DNA from: Hoplostethus atlanticus
Lineage: Eukaryota; Chordata; Actinopteri; Trachichthyiformes; Trachichthyidae
NCBI GenBank assembly: GCA_034670405.1
Contig: JAXDDX010000001.1
Span: 12,633,501-12,697,500 of the forward strand
Length of the DNA: 64,000 nt
Reading direction: 5' to 3'
The translations under genes were made by a program, and so were the position numbers. Shown here piece after piece: positions 11,927-26,900 of the stretch; the first letter of the stretch is position 1; every line of letters starts with the position of its first letter. The notes under the pieces were generated by a model. It saw only the letters and a program-made list of their open reading frames with translations. It was not told where the DNA came from and did not search any database.

Positions 11927-14900
11927 TAGCGGACCTGCAGTGGACCACGGTAGGAGAGTGTCTGGAGTACTGGTCCATGTGCTCTCTGACCAAGTGTCTG
12001 AAGTTGATCAGGAGCTCGGTGGTCTCTGGTACCCCGTGGTCCGGCCAGGCCGTGAAGTGGAAGTGACGCACAGAGCGAGTCTCTGCTGTTTTCACCTGGG
12101 AGACCAAAATGTTAGAGTGTGTACACACAATAATGACCAATAATCATCCGCTGAAATAAAATTCAAACTCGCGCTACCCTGTATATATGTCATGTTGTAT
12201 CTCGTAAGCTTACATTTTTGATGTCAAAGTCCCTGATGGTCCAGTCATCGAGTGGTATTTCAGAGGTGGTCGTCACAGTGATGTTCCCAAAGTGCTTGGT
12301 GTCAGAAGGCCAGTACTGCTCACATTTTACCTGGGAAGGGTGTGTGTGCGCCAGACAAAAGGTGAATCGAGTGTGTGTATGTACGTGCGCTGATGCATGT
12401 TGCCTCTAGGCGTGGTGAGTGCGTCTGCGTTTGTACTTACTCGTCCCTGTTCGTTGCAGCGGGTCAGCATGACCAGAGTCAGTATGTTCTTCTCCCATAT
12501 CATCCTCCAGAACTCGTTGACCGTGCCGGGCAACGGACCCTGGGCCGCAATAAACTCCTTCCTGGAGTTGTAACCCTGGCAAATAAAAATATCATCCCCA
12601 CCCCCCCACACCGCAAAACATAAACATCCATTCTGTTCGGTTTTCCATGCGATTCTCAATTGTTTCATCCATCAACGTGGATGAAGATGGAATACTTCAA
12701 ATGGCGTTAGGTGACTACTTTTTTCCCCCAAACAACTTTAACATGAGAATGAAAAGAATGAGCAGTTAAGAGGAATTAGCTGGCAAATGTAAAATTCCAG
12801 TGATTTAATGACAACAGAGGCTGAAGCAATGACTGAGGCAGAGAGCTGGTTTACAGTGTCAGTACGCACCGGGATGTAGTTAGCATTGATGTAGTCATCA
12901 AATGGACTCCCAAGGATAGAGAGTTTCACCCTAGAAGAGTCATCTAGGGGGTGAGAAATAAGGGGAAATGAATGCTTGATAGAAATGTAAAAAAAAACAA
13001 AAAAAAAACTATGAGGTTAAGAGGTTATTTACACTGCTATGTGTATACAGTGTTATGGCGCTGCTGATGCTCACTGTTGCACAAGAGGTACAATTCATGG
13101 AATTATTGTATTTTAATGCCCTGGATGTTATTGCATTGAATCAAGGTGAATTATAACTTTGATTTCATGGCAGAGCAACAATGTGATTAGGCAGTAGATA
13201 TGACAAGCGATGATGTGGTTTAAGGTGCAGAGGTGGGGTTGTCATGGTGACTCACAAGGAAGCACATTGTTGTAGCGGTTCTTGGGCTTGTTTTCCAAAG
13301 CCTGAGCACTTGTCTTTGCCTGAGCTGTACCAACAGGTTTCAGGTCCTTTACACAGACAGACAGACACACACACACACACACACACACACAGCCATGTTG
13401 GACAACGTAACGTTAAAAAAGAATGATTGGTGATTGAGTGTCTTACATTGTGCCCCAACAACTGGCACATGTAAGGTGCCACAAAAGCCACTCATTAGGC
13501 TTATGCTCTACCTCGAACTCAGAGGCAAAGCCACAGTTGGAGTCTGCTTTCTGCTTCCTGTAGTAGGCCTCATAGTCCTCCACCCTCACAGCTACATTTC
13601 TGCTCAAATGGACACCAGAGGTCAGACAACAATAATGATTTTTCATCCACAACCATTGTCTCTGGTACTTGTTCAGTTCAATCTAGTCCTGTCACATGAC
13701 TCAATAGATCTGATTGTACTATTTGATGTAAGGGATTTATACTCACACTTTGGCTCTGAAAAATAGAGAGAAACCAGAGTGATGTTGACCAGCAGTGATG
13801 GAAATACTTGTTAATTTACTTCATATTTGCATTATGGCAAAGATAAAAACCTTACCTCATGGAATGAATCTGGATGTCTGAAGGTTCTTCCTTTTTCAGC
13901 CTTTGTAAAAAAACAAAACAAATTATATCATCTCTCACTTAATAGTAAAATGTAGGTGTTATTTATGATGATGATGATGATGATGATGATGAATACCTCT
14001 TCCAGTAGATGATGAAGCCGATAACAATGATGAAGAGGACACCAAATATTCCCAATGTTGCTCCGACAGCGATGTTAATTACTATGTTGAGACAGATTAG
14101 GACAGAGAAAAAATAAAGGGGCAAAAAGCATTATGGGGAACGCCAGGTTCTTAACATTGACTAACAAACTAACAAACTGGTTTTGGATGTAGTACCTGGG
14201 TTCGGTGGGAGTGTTATGGCAGTATAGAAGACCGTTGTTGAGACCAGTGATGATACATCCACAAGGCCATTGTGCATATTCAGTTGGGTGAATAACACAA
14301 TTGCATAACTGCAATATCAAACAAAACAACATCAGTCTACTGATTTAAATTTCTTGGTCCAAAATGTCAGTTGTTCATCTTTAATAACTGTCTCTTTCAC
14401 TAAAAACCTTGTAGCAACTGATGATGTAATATCTGCTGGAAAATATAATAACTTAATAACTCAAATGTAATAAAAATGTCTGACTAAATGGGTCAAAAAG
14501 GTAATAATACCTGTTGATGTAATAAAATCCATCACATTATTGCATTATTACATTATTATTACTTCAAAAGGAGTGTACTATTTATAGAGGGACATTTTAT
14601 CACATTTTGACAAGTTCTTACATTATCCGGCAGTGATTACATTATCGGTTATGACACACTTATTGATCCACAATATGTTTTCTGTTCTTACCGATACTGC
14701 TTGTTGGCCGTCAGTTCTCCATTGATATAGCCTTCCCATGTCGTTTTGTCCCCTATATCTACAGTCACATGGTTCCCTCCACTGCGGGACTGGAGGACAT
14801 TGTTTCTGACTGTTGCCAGGTATGCTGGAGTAGTGCCCTCGATCCATTCTTGATAGGTCTTCTGTAAGTACTGTTTGAGATTAGATGGGTCTAAATCTGA

Positions 14901-17900
14901 GGGGGAGTAAATTAGAGGAAGAGTGTCATGTTGCAGTAGTCAGCGGTGTTTGACAGCAAGGTTTTTAACAAGAGTTCATTCTTAAACATCTGTTTATGAG
15001 AAGACCTGAAGCCATCAAGTCAGCATTTATGGATTACGACAGGATTATGATATGATTACGACAGATATTTACTGACAGAGTAAGAAAAGAAAAACCCACC
15101 ATTGTTGTTTGTCACCAGAACCCCAAAATGGGTGATTGGCCCGTTGGTGGCGATCAGCAGATTGGGGTCAATGGTAATAGAGAACATGTTGTACTGCTTC
15201 ATAGACACTCTCACCAGCGACGCATAGTCCGGTGTGATCGGTGGGCCTTCAGAAAAAGAATAGATTATTATAAACAGTTCCATATTGCATAACACAAAAA
15301 TACTATAAATATATATTAAAGACTGTCAAAAACTTGTAAGGAAATGTATTTGATGTGACATCCTACTTGTGATGCCAGTCTCGCAGGTGCGGGATACGGG
15401 AGTGCTGGGTTTTCCACAGCTCTGCGTCTCCACTGTCAGTTTGTAATTTGTATGGTACTTCAGCTCAGAGACGTTGTGAGCACAGTTAGGGTTACAAGGG
15501 TTATTCAAGGTGATCGTGCGGGTCTCGTTGTCGTTTGCTACGGTGACCCGGAAGCCAGAGTTCAGGCCTTTGGGTTTAGTCCAGGACAGGATGACCTCGG
15601 CCTGAGCTCCATTTGGACTATCACACTTAAGGTCAGTCACTGCACTCGCATCTGCAGGGGTAAACAGAAATTAGTCTGTCGCAGGAAGAACTGAACATTG
15701 ATGATACACAGATAAAAAACATGAATCTATAAGCAATAAACAAAAAAAAAACTCCCACAATGTGCCTGTTTTAGCATACACGTATCACACACAGTTGACA
15801 AACAAAAGCCATGAAATTAACATAACATCTTTATATAAAGAATCAAACCTGCTAGGAGCATACTTGTACAACTGGAAATGGATACTGGGGCAGCCTGTGT
15901 TTGGTCCGAGGTCTCTGTGGTCACGGTGAAGGTATACGAGCTGCCGGGAACTAGCCTGCTGATTTTAAACTCATCTTTGTCTGTTATTGCATTGCTGCTG
16001 TTAGGCCCATCTGAGTTAGCCCAGGTCAAATTGTAGCGATAGCTTTGTTTGTAGTCGGCAGGTGTGACCCACTGCAGTGTGATGCTCTCCTCCTCTGTCA
16101 AAGCTTCCAGAGACACCACACTCTTTGGTCCTGATTGGTTAAATAGAGATATACATATTACTACAGTTAAGGTACAAGTGGTAAAAATTGTGTGAGTGTG
16201 TGTATGTTCCTTTTTGCACATAAATAAAACCCTTACTTGTGGTGACCATGTGCCTCCAGACCTCTTTGCTCGTAAAGCCCATGGGCCCCACTGTTGCCAC
16301 CGAGAAGTTGTAGGAAGTTCCAGAAAGCAGGTTGAAAAACGTATGACTGGTGTTGGTGGTGTATTTGGGCCCCTGGGACGCTGCGTTAGTCACTAGGTAT
16401 TGGAATGATGCACTGGCCATCAGAGGAGCTTCCCACTTTATGTGAATGGAGTTGGTTGTCTTCATCAGGATATTGATAGGCCCGGGTGGGTTAGGAACTG
16501 GGGGTGAAATTCCAATAATGTGAACTCAGTTGATTATATGAGGTATACTTTAGTTCCTAAATAAGACACTATTAAAACCCTCAAAATATAACATGTTTAT
16601 CGCACTTACAAGTTGCATTAGTAATAAATTCAGATGGTGCCGTGAAGGGTCCGCTAATTGTGGTCACCATGGCGGTATATTCCCTTCCTGCTAACAGGCC
16701 GACAAACAGGAAGGATGCACTGGTCGAGTTCAGCGTAAGGTTCAGCATAAGGTTACTGCCGTTTAGATATACCACATAATGCTCTACATTCCCAAAAGGA
16801 GCTGTCCACGACACCAGGATTGAATTGTTAGAGCCATCGCTGGAGAGCCTGGGTTGCACCAGCTCGGGTTCTGTTAAAGGAGGAGAAATCCAGGAGAAGA
16901 AAGGAGGACAAAGAGACAAAAACAGGGAGATCAGAGGAAGGCTGGTAGGAGGAGGTGGGGCGGTGAGGCTGGTCAACTACCTTAGATAATACTCAAACTT
17001 GAGAACTTGAAGTAAACAACTAAAGGAGAAGTAAGGGTCTCACTGGTGTACTGCGAAGTGCAATAAGATTCGCCCTCTATGCCGTCCTCTGCCCTGACAA
17101 AAACACAGAACGTGCAGTTGGTTCCAGGTGTGAGCTCGGAGATCTCCGCTTCTTCTTCTGCCGAGGTTTTGTTTTGGGAGGCGCAACCAGTGGTCTCCAC
17201 CCGATAGTTGTAGCCACCCTTGTACTGCAGTGGTCTCGTCCAATTCAGGCGTACAGCAGTCGTGTTCAAGGTGTTAGCCTCCAGCCAGCTGATATTATAC
17301 GGCCCTGCAAACAGAGGAGTGTAAGTTTTGAAAATTAGATTAGTAGATTAGAGACAGTATAATCTTTCATTTTGCATCAAACTATCATGTAAGAAGCACA
17401 ACACTCAGTACACGTTTTAAAGAGATACAGAACTTTGTTTAAAAAAATAGCAATAAAACAAACATGTTTTATATCCTTACATATTGGTATTATTACAGTT
17501 TTTTTCTGAAATGTACAGAAAGCATCACTGACCGGATGGATACTTACGTGTAAAAAAGGACACTGTCACAGGGTTTGCCTTGGTGCCATCTACTGTTTGT
17601 GTGGTGACAGTGAAGGTGTAGTTGCTCCCAGACAGAAGACCAGAGATAGTGAGTGTGGTGTTGAAGACTAATTCAGATGAAAAAAGGGAGCCGTTGGCTG
17701 AGTTAGTGACCACCAAGAATGAGTAGCCAGGTTTGCTTTCTGGCTGATCCCACAGCAAGGTCACTGTATTTGGGGAGATTCCTGCCTGCCTCAGCATGCT
17801 TACATTGAGTGGTCCTAGGAGAAGGAGACAGCCGAGATACAGAAGAGTTACAGCCAAACTACAGGAGATATACAGAAGAGTTACAGCTGAACTACAGGAG

Positions 17901-20900
17901 ATATACAGAAGCGTTACAGCCGAACTACAGGAGATATATAGAAGAGTTACAGCCGAACTACAGGAGATATATAGAAGAGTTACTTGTGCTTGCATGTTTG
18001 TGTGTGTCAGATAGTACAAATAGTGAGTGGGGTTTGCCCCATAGGACAACACTATGAGTGCTAGGGTTAGGGTTAGTGTTAGGTTTAGAAAAGCATTTGG
18101 AAGCTAATCTAGCATACTTTTTTTCCCTACAATCTCTGACCTGCTGCTTTTTGAATTATCCTGATGCAGGAAAAGCCACCTATCTGGTTCTTAAAGCAGG
18201 TCGAAATAAAGACTTAATATTCCTATCAGAATGTATAGTATTTGACTCAGGTCTTTGGTTTATGTGGGTGTCTCTCAGGATATGTTAGTCACACTCACTG
18301 GTATAGTTTTCTGTCGTCACCCCTGTGCTTCGGTAGCCAAGTACGCCTACAGTAACAACAGAGATGTTATAGGGCGTTCCAGACTGGAGGTTGTCCAGCA
18401 GGATCCAGTTGTTTCTCATCAGGTACTCCTGGTTCAGACTGAACACTGTGAAGTTGTACTGATTAAGCTCCATGTCCTCTGGTAAGGCCCAGCTGATGTT
18501 GATGGAGTGAGTGGTCTGGGACTCCACGATGATGAGGCCAGGAGGGTTGGGAACTGAGCAGGAGAAGGAACTGAGTTAAATTGGCGCTCAATTCAAACAT
18601 GTCAGGAAGTTGTTGGGATTTATTTTCTTAAATCTGCGTCAAAACACATGGAGTACATATGCACAGGTGTACGCATCGCAGCGTAACAATGTTTAAATAT
18701 CAGCGATGTGACTCACAAGTTGCGTTGAAAGCAATTGAACTGCCAAAGTGAGGCCCACTCTTGGTGATCACCATGATATTGTACAGCGTTCCTGGTTTCA
18801 GGCCCTGAAACAACACGTTTAAGGTAGTGTTGCTGAGTCCGGTGTGGTTTCCCTCCAACAGGCTGCCTCTATACAGCAGGACAGAGTAAGATTCCACCTG
18901 CCCAGTCGGTGCTGTCCAGCTCACTGACATGGTTGTGGTGGTTCCTATGGCATCTATGCCAGGCACATTCTCAGGCCCTGGAAAAACAGATTTCAACAAA
19001 ATTAAAACAAAAAGCCTTAACTCTAGCGCTGACTGATGTAATGCATATAAGGTAACTTGTAGAAATGTACTGCATATGAATTGTTCGTCCAAGTGAACAT
19101 ATATTTCATAAAAAAAAAAAACTCTGGAAGCTTTGGAGACGCACTTGTGTAGCTTGATGTGCATTCCACATTGGACTTGACCCCTCCTACAACCGTAAGC
19201 ACGCAGAAAGTGTGGATTTCCCCAGGAGTCAGATTGACGAAGGTGTAAGTCTCTGTCTCTGTTGAAACATTGTGAACCACCTCTGTGCCCTCGCGTACAG
19301 TCACCAGGTAGGAGTAGCTGGGCTTATAATCACTCTGTCTGGCCCACGTCAACCGGACGGCAGTGGTGTTCAGATCCTCAGTGGTTAGGTTGGTCACTGC
19401 TTTGGGCACTGCAGAGAAAACAGCAGAAGGCTATGTAAGACCAAAGACCAACATGGAAATAGGTCTTTTTGTGTTGATCATTTTGAGATGATTTTAAAGA
19501 TCGTCCAATAAACTGAACTAAACTAAACAATAATTATTTTGTTGTCAGTATCTAGGAAACACAGAGCTTATTAATATGATAATAGATTTGATAGAGGTGA
19601 GAAACTGCAGAACTTATCAAGACCTCAGCATAATGTGATGTAATGTAATGTGTGCCCTTGAGTATAAGGACTTACTTGTGTAACTGAACGCCTGCTCCAT
19701 AGTGGAGTAACTTCCTGGTGCTGCTACCGTGGTGACAGTAAAATTGTATCTAGTTCCTGGTTCCAGAACAGTTACAACAGTGCTGTTAGTGCTGACTGTT
19801 GCTGGGTTAACATGTGCTCCTTCGGTGTTGCTGGTTTCAATCCTGTACGTGTAATACGCCTGGGCTCCCAGCGGGTCTGACCATTCTACTTTAACTGAGG
19901 TGGTGGACTCAGGGCCCGCTATGACATTCAACACAGGGTTGGGCACTAAAAATTGGGAAAGGGGAGGAAATGTTAGTAACTTATTAAGAAGGCATTCCTG
20001 TTTATATAGAAAGATTGCTAATGTTTGCTACTGCGCTGTATGCTTAGGCTCTGGCCAATTAGTGAGTAGTTGAGTCCATAAGGAATCTCAGATGTTTGGT
20101 TACTACTAAAATCACAAAATGGTTTAATCTGTCCAAGGAGTATAGGATAAATAAAACGACAACACTTTTATGTCCGTATATTTCTACATGTTTTACTCAC
20201 ATGTGTAAGTAGAATTCTGGATGCCGATGCTCCTTAAATTCTGAGGTCCCACTGTTTCCACAGTTATATTGTAGGATGTTCCAGAAGAGAGCAAGGATAG
20301 CACTGTGTTATTGGCTGTGGTGCTTTTACTTTGTAGTCCGTGCCCTTCATGGTGGTAGGTTATTTGGTAGCTGATGTTTGGGGCACCCTCCATGAAGACA
20401 GGAGTTCCCCACTCCAGACTGAGGGAGGAATTGGTCCGCTGGTTTATAATGATGGCATCAGGAGGAGTGGGATCTGAGATGTACGAGTAATGGATTAAAA
20501 AAGTGTATGTCAGACCACATACACACACACACACCACAGAATACTCTGCAGTATACTAAGAAACCAGCAAACACAACTTAAAGGGGCCCTATTATAGGAA
20601 TTCAAATTTTCTTGCAGTCATGTGCATATATGATCTTCACACACACATACACACACCAGTTTGTGCCATTTGAATTAAAGCTGGTGTTGTCGGCCAATCA
20701 GGGTCTAGTACTGGATCTCTTCTGCCCGTGAAGACTTAATTCAAATGAATTCAATAAATATGCTTTTAACTAAATGACATTTATTTGGAAAAGATCACAG
20801 AGAACATTATTCTTGTCCTGATCCACAGTATACCTGAAAACAAAATGTTTAAAAAAATAAAAGTGAACAATATAAAACCTTTAACTTACCAGTGGCCAAT

Positions 20901-23900
20901 GAGGACTGATCAGATGTGTTACTGAAATGTCCAGCTACAGCAGTCACTGTGATCACATAGATTCTCCCAGGATTTAAAGCACTAAAGCTGGCTGTGGTGA
21001 CCTCTGATGTATTGCTAGACTGAAACATCAGTTCCTCATTTGAGATGTTCACCACATAGTGATCGACTTTCCCCCTAGGCAAGGTCCAATTCATGGTCAG
21101 CTTATTAGTTCCTCTTGCTGTAACCTGAATGTTCCCAGGCTTCTCAGGCCCTATACAATGCACAAGTAAAAGGTATTTGTTTGTTTTTTTGTTATGACAT
21201 TATGGAAAAAGATGATATCCATTGACAACGTGTGACATTTTGAGATGGCACACTTGAGCACAAAGTGTAAAAAGTGATAAATATATAATAAACTAGACAT
21301 ACTGTATCCATTACCCAGACACATAAACTGAAAGAGGATTATCTCAAAGTATGGACTTACTTATGAAAGGGGTTACTAGGGTCCTGACTCCTTCATTTGA
21401 GCTATATCCAGCAACAGCAGCGACTGTGATGTTGTACTGGAATCCAGCGAGTAACTCAGTGATGGTAATGGAGGTTTCATTAGTAGTATTATTATCAGCG
21501 TCTCCTCCTGAAGTCCACTGAACTGTGTACGAGGTGGCATTGCCCTCTGGTTCAGTCCAGCTCAGAGACACTGACGACGTTGTGACTTCAGTGATAGTGA
21601 GATTCCTAACCACAGCAGGTTCTGTGAATGCAGGACGGACCAGAGGAAAAAAAAAAACATGAAATTTAGAGCCTAATAACAGCCTAATAACCGACTGACG
21701 ACATCTTCCAAAACAAAACCTATAATAACTTCAGGTTCTGTGGGAAAAAAGAGGTGAAAGAAATAAAGCATTGCCTTTTCCAAAACTGCTTATATAGACC
21801 AGATGTGTGAAGACAATATGAGAGGAGTCTCCTTTTAAATGGATTGTAGCATCAGTGAAGTGGGATATATTCTCAGAGTAAAATCTTAGACACTAACTCA
21901 TGACATGACTGCTTCTACAAACAAGGCCTTTAATGCTGCCATCTCCAGCACTGCAGTGACTGGTGACAAATTGGTACCAAACACCAGCAAGAAGATTTGC
22001 TATATCAAAGGTGGTTTTGTTGGTTTCTCATAAAGATTATTTCTATCAGTCCATTATACTATGTAAAAGGCACTATTGCCAACAGGTTTAGTCCAGTTGA
22101 GAGACAGAGGATGTTGTGATTCAAGAGAAAGTGAAGTTCCTGATGATTTCAGGATCTGTGCATGCAAAAGAGGGGCAGGCAACAACAACAAGGGCAGAAA
22201 ACAAAACACGATGAAGAACAACAGATGCTTTCTGCAAGTGGTTTTATGAACAATAAAAATGTTGTCAAAGTAGTGTGCATCATCTTACTTGTATAGAGTA
22301 AAATCTCAGCCTTTTTGCTTTCTGTTTTGTTATCTCCAGCTACTGCAATGACAGTGAATGTGTACTGCACTCCAGCAGTCAGCTCAGTGATATTCAGATA
22401 TGTTGTTTTCACACTGTGACTCCCATTGGCTCTTCCATCAGTCCACTCTACTCTATAGAAGGACCTGTTTCCCTCTGGTTCAGTCCAGCTCAGCAAAACA
22501 GAGGATGTTGTGATTCCAGTGAAAGTGAGATTCCTGACTACTTCAGGCTCTGTGAGTGCAAAACAGTGGAAAGTAGAAGACGAAAGGTCACAGCAAACCT
22601 TAATTTGTCTATGAACAACTACACATATAAATAAAACGACATAGTAAAACCTTAGAATAGAAAACATAGTAGCTATACAGATCGTCTTGCTAAGATTAAC
22701 TACTGTGGCAACAAACAGTGTCTAATGCAACGTGGGAACTACTGTACATCTTACTTGTATAGAGTGAAATTCTGTTCCCCTGTCCTAGAGTTTCATTGTC
22801 TCCAGCCACTGCAATGACAGTGAATGTGTACTGCACTCCAGCAGTCAGCTCAGTGATATTCATATATGTTGTTTTCACACTGTGACTCCCATTGGCCCTT
22901 CCATCAGTCCACTCTACTCTATAGAAGGAACTGTTTCCCTCTGGTTCAGTCCAGCTCAGAGACACTGACGACGTTGTGATTTCAGTAACATTGAGACTCC
23001 CGACCACAGCAGGTTCTGTGAGTGCAGGACGGACACAAGACCAGGGGAAATAAATAACATGAAACTTATGGCTGTCAAAGAACATAATGGCTGACTAATG
23101 GACACCTGTCACTGAAAAACTACAATAACCTCAGGTTTTGTAGTAAAAAACAATGGAAGGTTGTTGCCATCTCCAGCACTGCAGTGACTGCAAATTGGTA
23201 CCAAACACCAGCAGGAAGATTTGCTATATCAAAGGTGGTTTTGTTGGTTTCTCATAAAGATTATTTCTATCAGTCCATTATACTATGTAAAAGGCACTAT
23301 TGCCAACAGGTTTAGTCCAGTTCAGAGACAGAGGATATTGTGATTCAAGAGAAAGTGAAGTTCCTGATGATTTCAGGATCTGTGCATGCAAAAGAGGGGC
23401 AGGCAACAACAACAAGGGCAGAAAACAAAACATGATGAAGAACAACAGATGCTTTCTGCAAGTGGTTTTATGAACAATAAAAATGTTGTCAAAGTAGTGT
23501 GCATCATCTTACTTGTATATAGTAAAATCTCAGCCTTTTTGCTTTCTGTTTTGTTATCTCCAGCTACTGCAATGACAGTGAATGTGTACTGCACTCCAGC
23601 AGTCAGCTCAGTGATATTCAAATATGTTGATTTCACACTGTGACTCCCATTGGCTCTTCCATCAGTCCACTCTACTCTATAGAAGGACCTGTTTCCCTCT
23701 GGTTCAGTCCAGCTCAGCAAAACAGAGGATGTTGTGATTCCAGTGAAAGTGAGATTCCTGACTACTTCAGGCTCTGTGAGTGCAAAACAGTGGAAAGTAG
23801 AAGACGAAAGGTCACAGCAAACCTTAATTTGTCTATGAACAACTACACATATAAATAAAACGACATAGTAAAACCGTAGAATAGAAAAGATAGTAGCTAT

Positions 23901-26900
23901 ACAGATCGTCTTGCTAAGATTAACTACTGTGGCAACAAACAGTGTCTAATGCAACGTGGGAACTACTGTACATCTTACTTGTATAGAGTGAAATTCTGTT
24001 CCCTGTCCTAGAGTTTCATTGTCTCCAGCCACTGCAATGACAGTGAATGTGTACTGCACTCCAGCAGTCAGTTCAGTGATATTCATATATGTTGTATTTG
24101 TATTTTGACTCCCATTGGCTCTTCCATCAGTCCACACTACTCTATAGAAGGACCTGTTTCCCTCTGGTTCAGTCCAGCTCAGCAAAACAGAGGATGTTGT
24201 GATTCCAGTGAAAGTGAGATTCCTGACTACTTCAGGCTCTGTGAGTGCAAAACAGTGGAAAGAAGAAGACAAAAGGTCACCGCAAACCTTAATTTGTCTA
24301 TGAACAACTACACATATAAAAAAATGACATAGTAAAACCTTAGAATAGAAAAGATAGTAGCTATACAGATCGTCTTGCTAAGGTTAACTACTGTGGCAAC
24401 AAACAGTATCAAATGCAACGTGGGAACTACTGTACATCTTACTTGTATAGAGTGAAATTCTGTTCCCATGTCCTAGAGTTTCATTGTCTCCAGCTACTGC
24501 AATGACAGTGAATGTGTACTGCACTCCAGCAGTCAGCTCAGTGATATTCATATATGTTGTTTTCACACTGTGACTCCCATTGGCTCTTCCATCAGTCCAC
24601 TCTACTCTATAGAAGGACCTGTTTCCCTCTGGTTCAGTCCAGCTCAGAGACACTGACGACGTTGTGATTTCAGTAACATTGAGACTCCCGACCACAGCAG
24701 GTTCTGTGAGTGCAGGACGGACACAGGACCAGAGGAAATAAATAACATGAAACTTATGGCTGTCAAAGAACATAATGGCTGACTAATGGACACCTGTCAC
24801 TAAAAAACTACAATAACCTCAGGTTTTGTGGAAAAAAACAATGGAAGGTGAAAGAAATAAAGCTTTACATTTTCCAAAACTGCAAGACCAGATGTGTGAA
24901 GACAGTATGAGAGGAATCTCTTTTGAAATGGGTTGTAGCATCAGTGAAGTGGGATATATTCTCAGAGTAAAATCTGAGACACTAACTCGTGACATGACTG
25001 CTTCTAAAAACAAGGCCTTTAGTGCTGCCATCTCCAGCACTGCAGTGACTGCAAATTGGTACCAAACACCAGCAGGAAGATTTGCTATATCAAAGGTGGT
25101 TTTGTTGGTTTCTCATAAAGATTATTTCTATCAGTCCATTATACTATGTAAAAGGCACTATTGCCAACAGGTTTAGTCCAGTTGAGAGACAGAGGATGTT
25201 GTGATTCAAGAGAAAGTGAAGTTCCTGATGATTTCAGGATCTGTGCATGCAAAAGAGGGGCAGGCAACAACAACAAGGGCAGAAAACAAAACACGATGAA
25301 GAACAACAGATGCTTTCTGCAAGTGGTTTTATGAACAATAAAAATGTTGTCAAAGTAGTGTGCATCATCTTACTTGTATAGAGTAAAATCTCAGCCTTTT
25401 TGCTTTCTGTTTCGTTATCTCCAGCTACTGCAATGACAGTGAATGTGTACTGCACTCCAGCAGTCAGTTCAGTGATATTCAGATATGTTGATTTCACACT
25501 GTGACTCCCATTGGCTCTTCCATCAGTCCACTCTACTCTATAGAAGGACCTGTTTCCCTCTGGTTCAGTCCAGCTCAGCAAAACAGAGGATGTTGTGATT
25601 CCAGTGAAAGTGAGATTCCTGACTACTTCAGGCTCTGTGAGTGCAAAACAGTGGAAAGTAGAAGACGAAAGGTCACAGCAAACCTTAATTTGTCTATGAA
25701 CAACTACACATATAAATAAAACGACATAGTAAAACCTTAGAATAGAAAACATAGTAGCTATACAGATCGTCTTGCTAAGATTAACTACTGTGGCAACAAA
25801 CAGTGTCTAATGCAACGTGGGAACTACTGTACATCTTACTTGTATAGAGTGAAATTCTGTTCCCCTGTCCTAGAGTTTCATTGTCTCCAGCCACTGCAAT
25901 GACAGTGAATGTGTACTGCACTCCAGCAGTCAGCCCAGTGATATTCATATATGTTGTTTTCACACTGTGACTCCCATTGGCTCTTCCATCAGTCCACTCT
26001 ACTCTATAGAAGGAACTGTTTCCCTCTGGTTCAGTCCAGCTCAGAGACACTGACGACGTTGTGATTTCAGTAACATTGAGACTCCCGACCACAGCAGGTT
26101 CTGTGAGTGCAGGACGGACACAAGACCAGGGGAAATAAATAACATGAAACTTATGGCTGTCAAAGAACATAATGGCTGACTAGTGGACACCTGTCACTGA
26201 AAAACTACAATAACCTCAGGTTTTGTGGAAAAAAACAATGGAAGGTTGTTGCCATCTCCAGCACTGCAGTGACTGCAAATTGGTACCAAACACCAGCAGG
26301 AAGATTTGCTATATCAAAGGTGGTTTTGTTGGTTTCTCATAAAGATTATTTCTATCAGTCCATTCTACTATGTAAAAGGCACTATTGCCAACAGGTTTAG
26401 TCCAGTTAAGAGACAGAGGATGTTGTGATTCAAGAGAAAGTGAAGTTCCTGATGATTTCAGGATCTGTGCATGCAAAAGAGGGGCAGGCAACAACAACAA
26501 GGGCAGAAAACAAAACACGATGAAGAACAACAGATGCTTTCTGCAAGTGGTTTTATGAACAATAAAAATGTTGTCAAAGTAGTGTGCATCATCTTACTTG
26601 TATAGAGTAAAATCTCAGCCTTTTTGCTTTCTGTTTTGTTATCTCCAGCCACTGCAATGACAGTGAATGTGTACTGCACTCCAGCAGTCAGTTCAGTGAT
26701 ATTCATATATGTTGTATTTGTATTTTGACTCCCATTGGCTCTTCCATCAGTCCACACTACTCTATAGAAGGACCTGTTTCCCTCTGGTTCAGTCCAGCTC
26801 AGCAAAACAGAGGATGTTGTGATTCCAGTGAAAGTGAGATTCCTGACTACTTCAGGCTCTGTGAGTGCAAAACAGTGGAAAGAAGAAGACAAAAGGTCAC

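Noticed and set aside
17525-18052. Extended minus-strand frame with an 11-residue repeat ([11 protein letters not shown]) fused to exon 45
   Set aside because: It is the 33-bp intronic minisatellite read through before the TAG acceptor of exon 45; the FN3 domain starts at 17814.
18060-18088. Interstitial telomere as a fusion-point marker
   Set aside because: Only about three imperfect units; a chance run of this length is common.
20580-20830. Possible small interspersed repeat (aaggggccctattat start) in the intron between exons 39 and 40
   Set aside because: The opening phrase resembles fish repeats I have seen, but I could not find matching ends or a second copy in the window.
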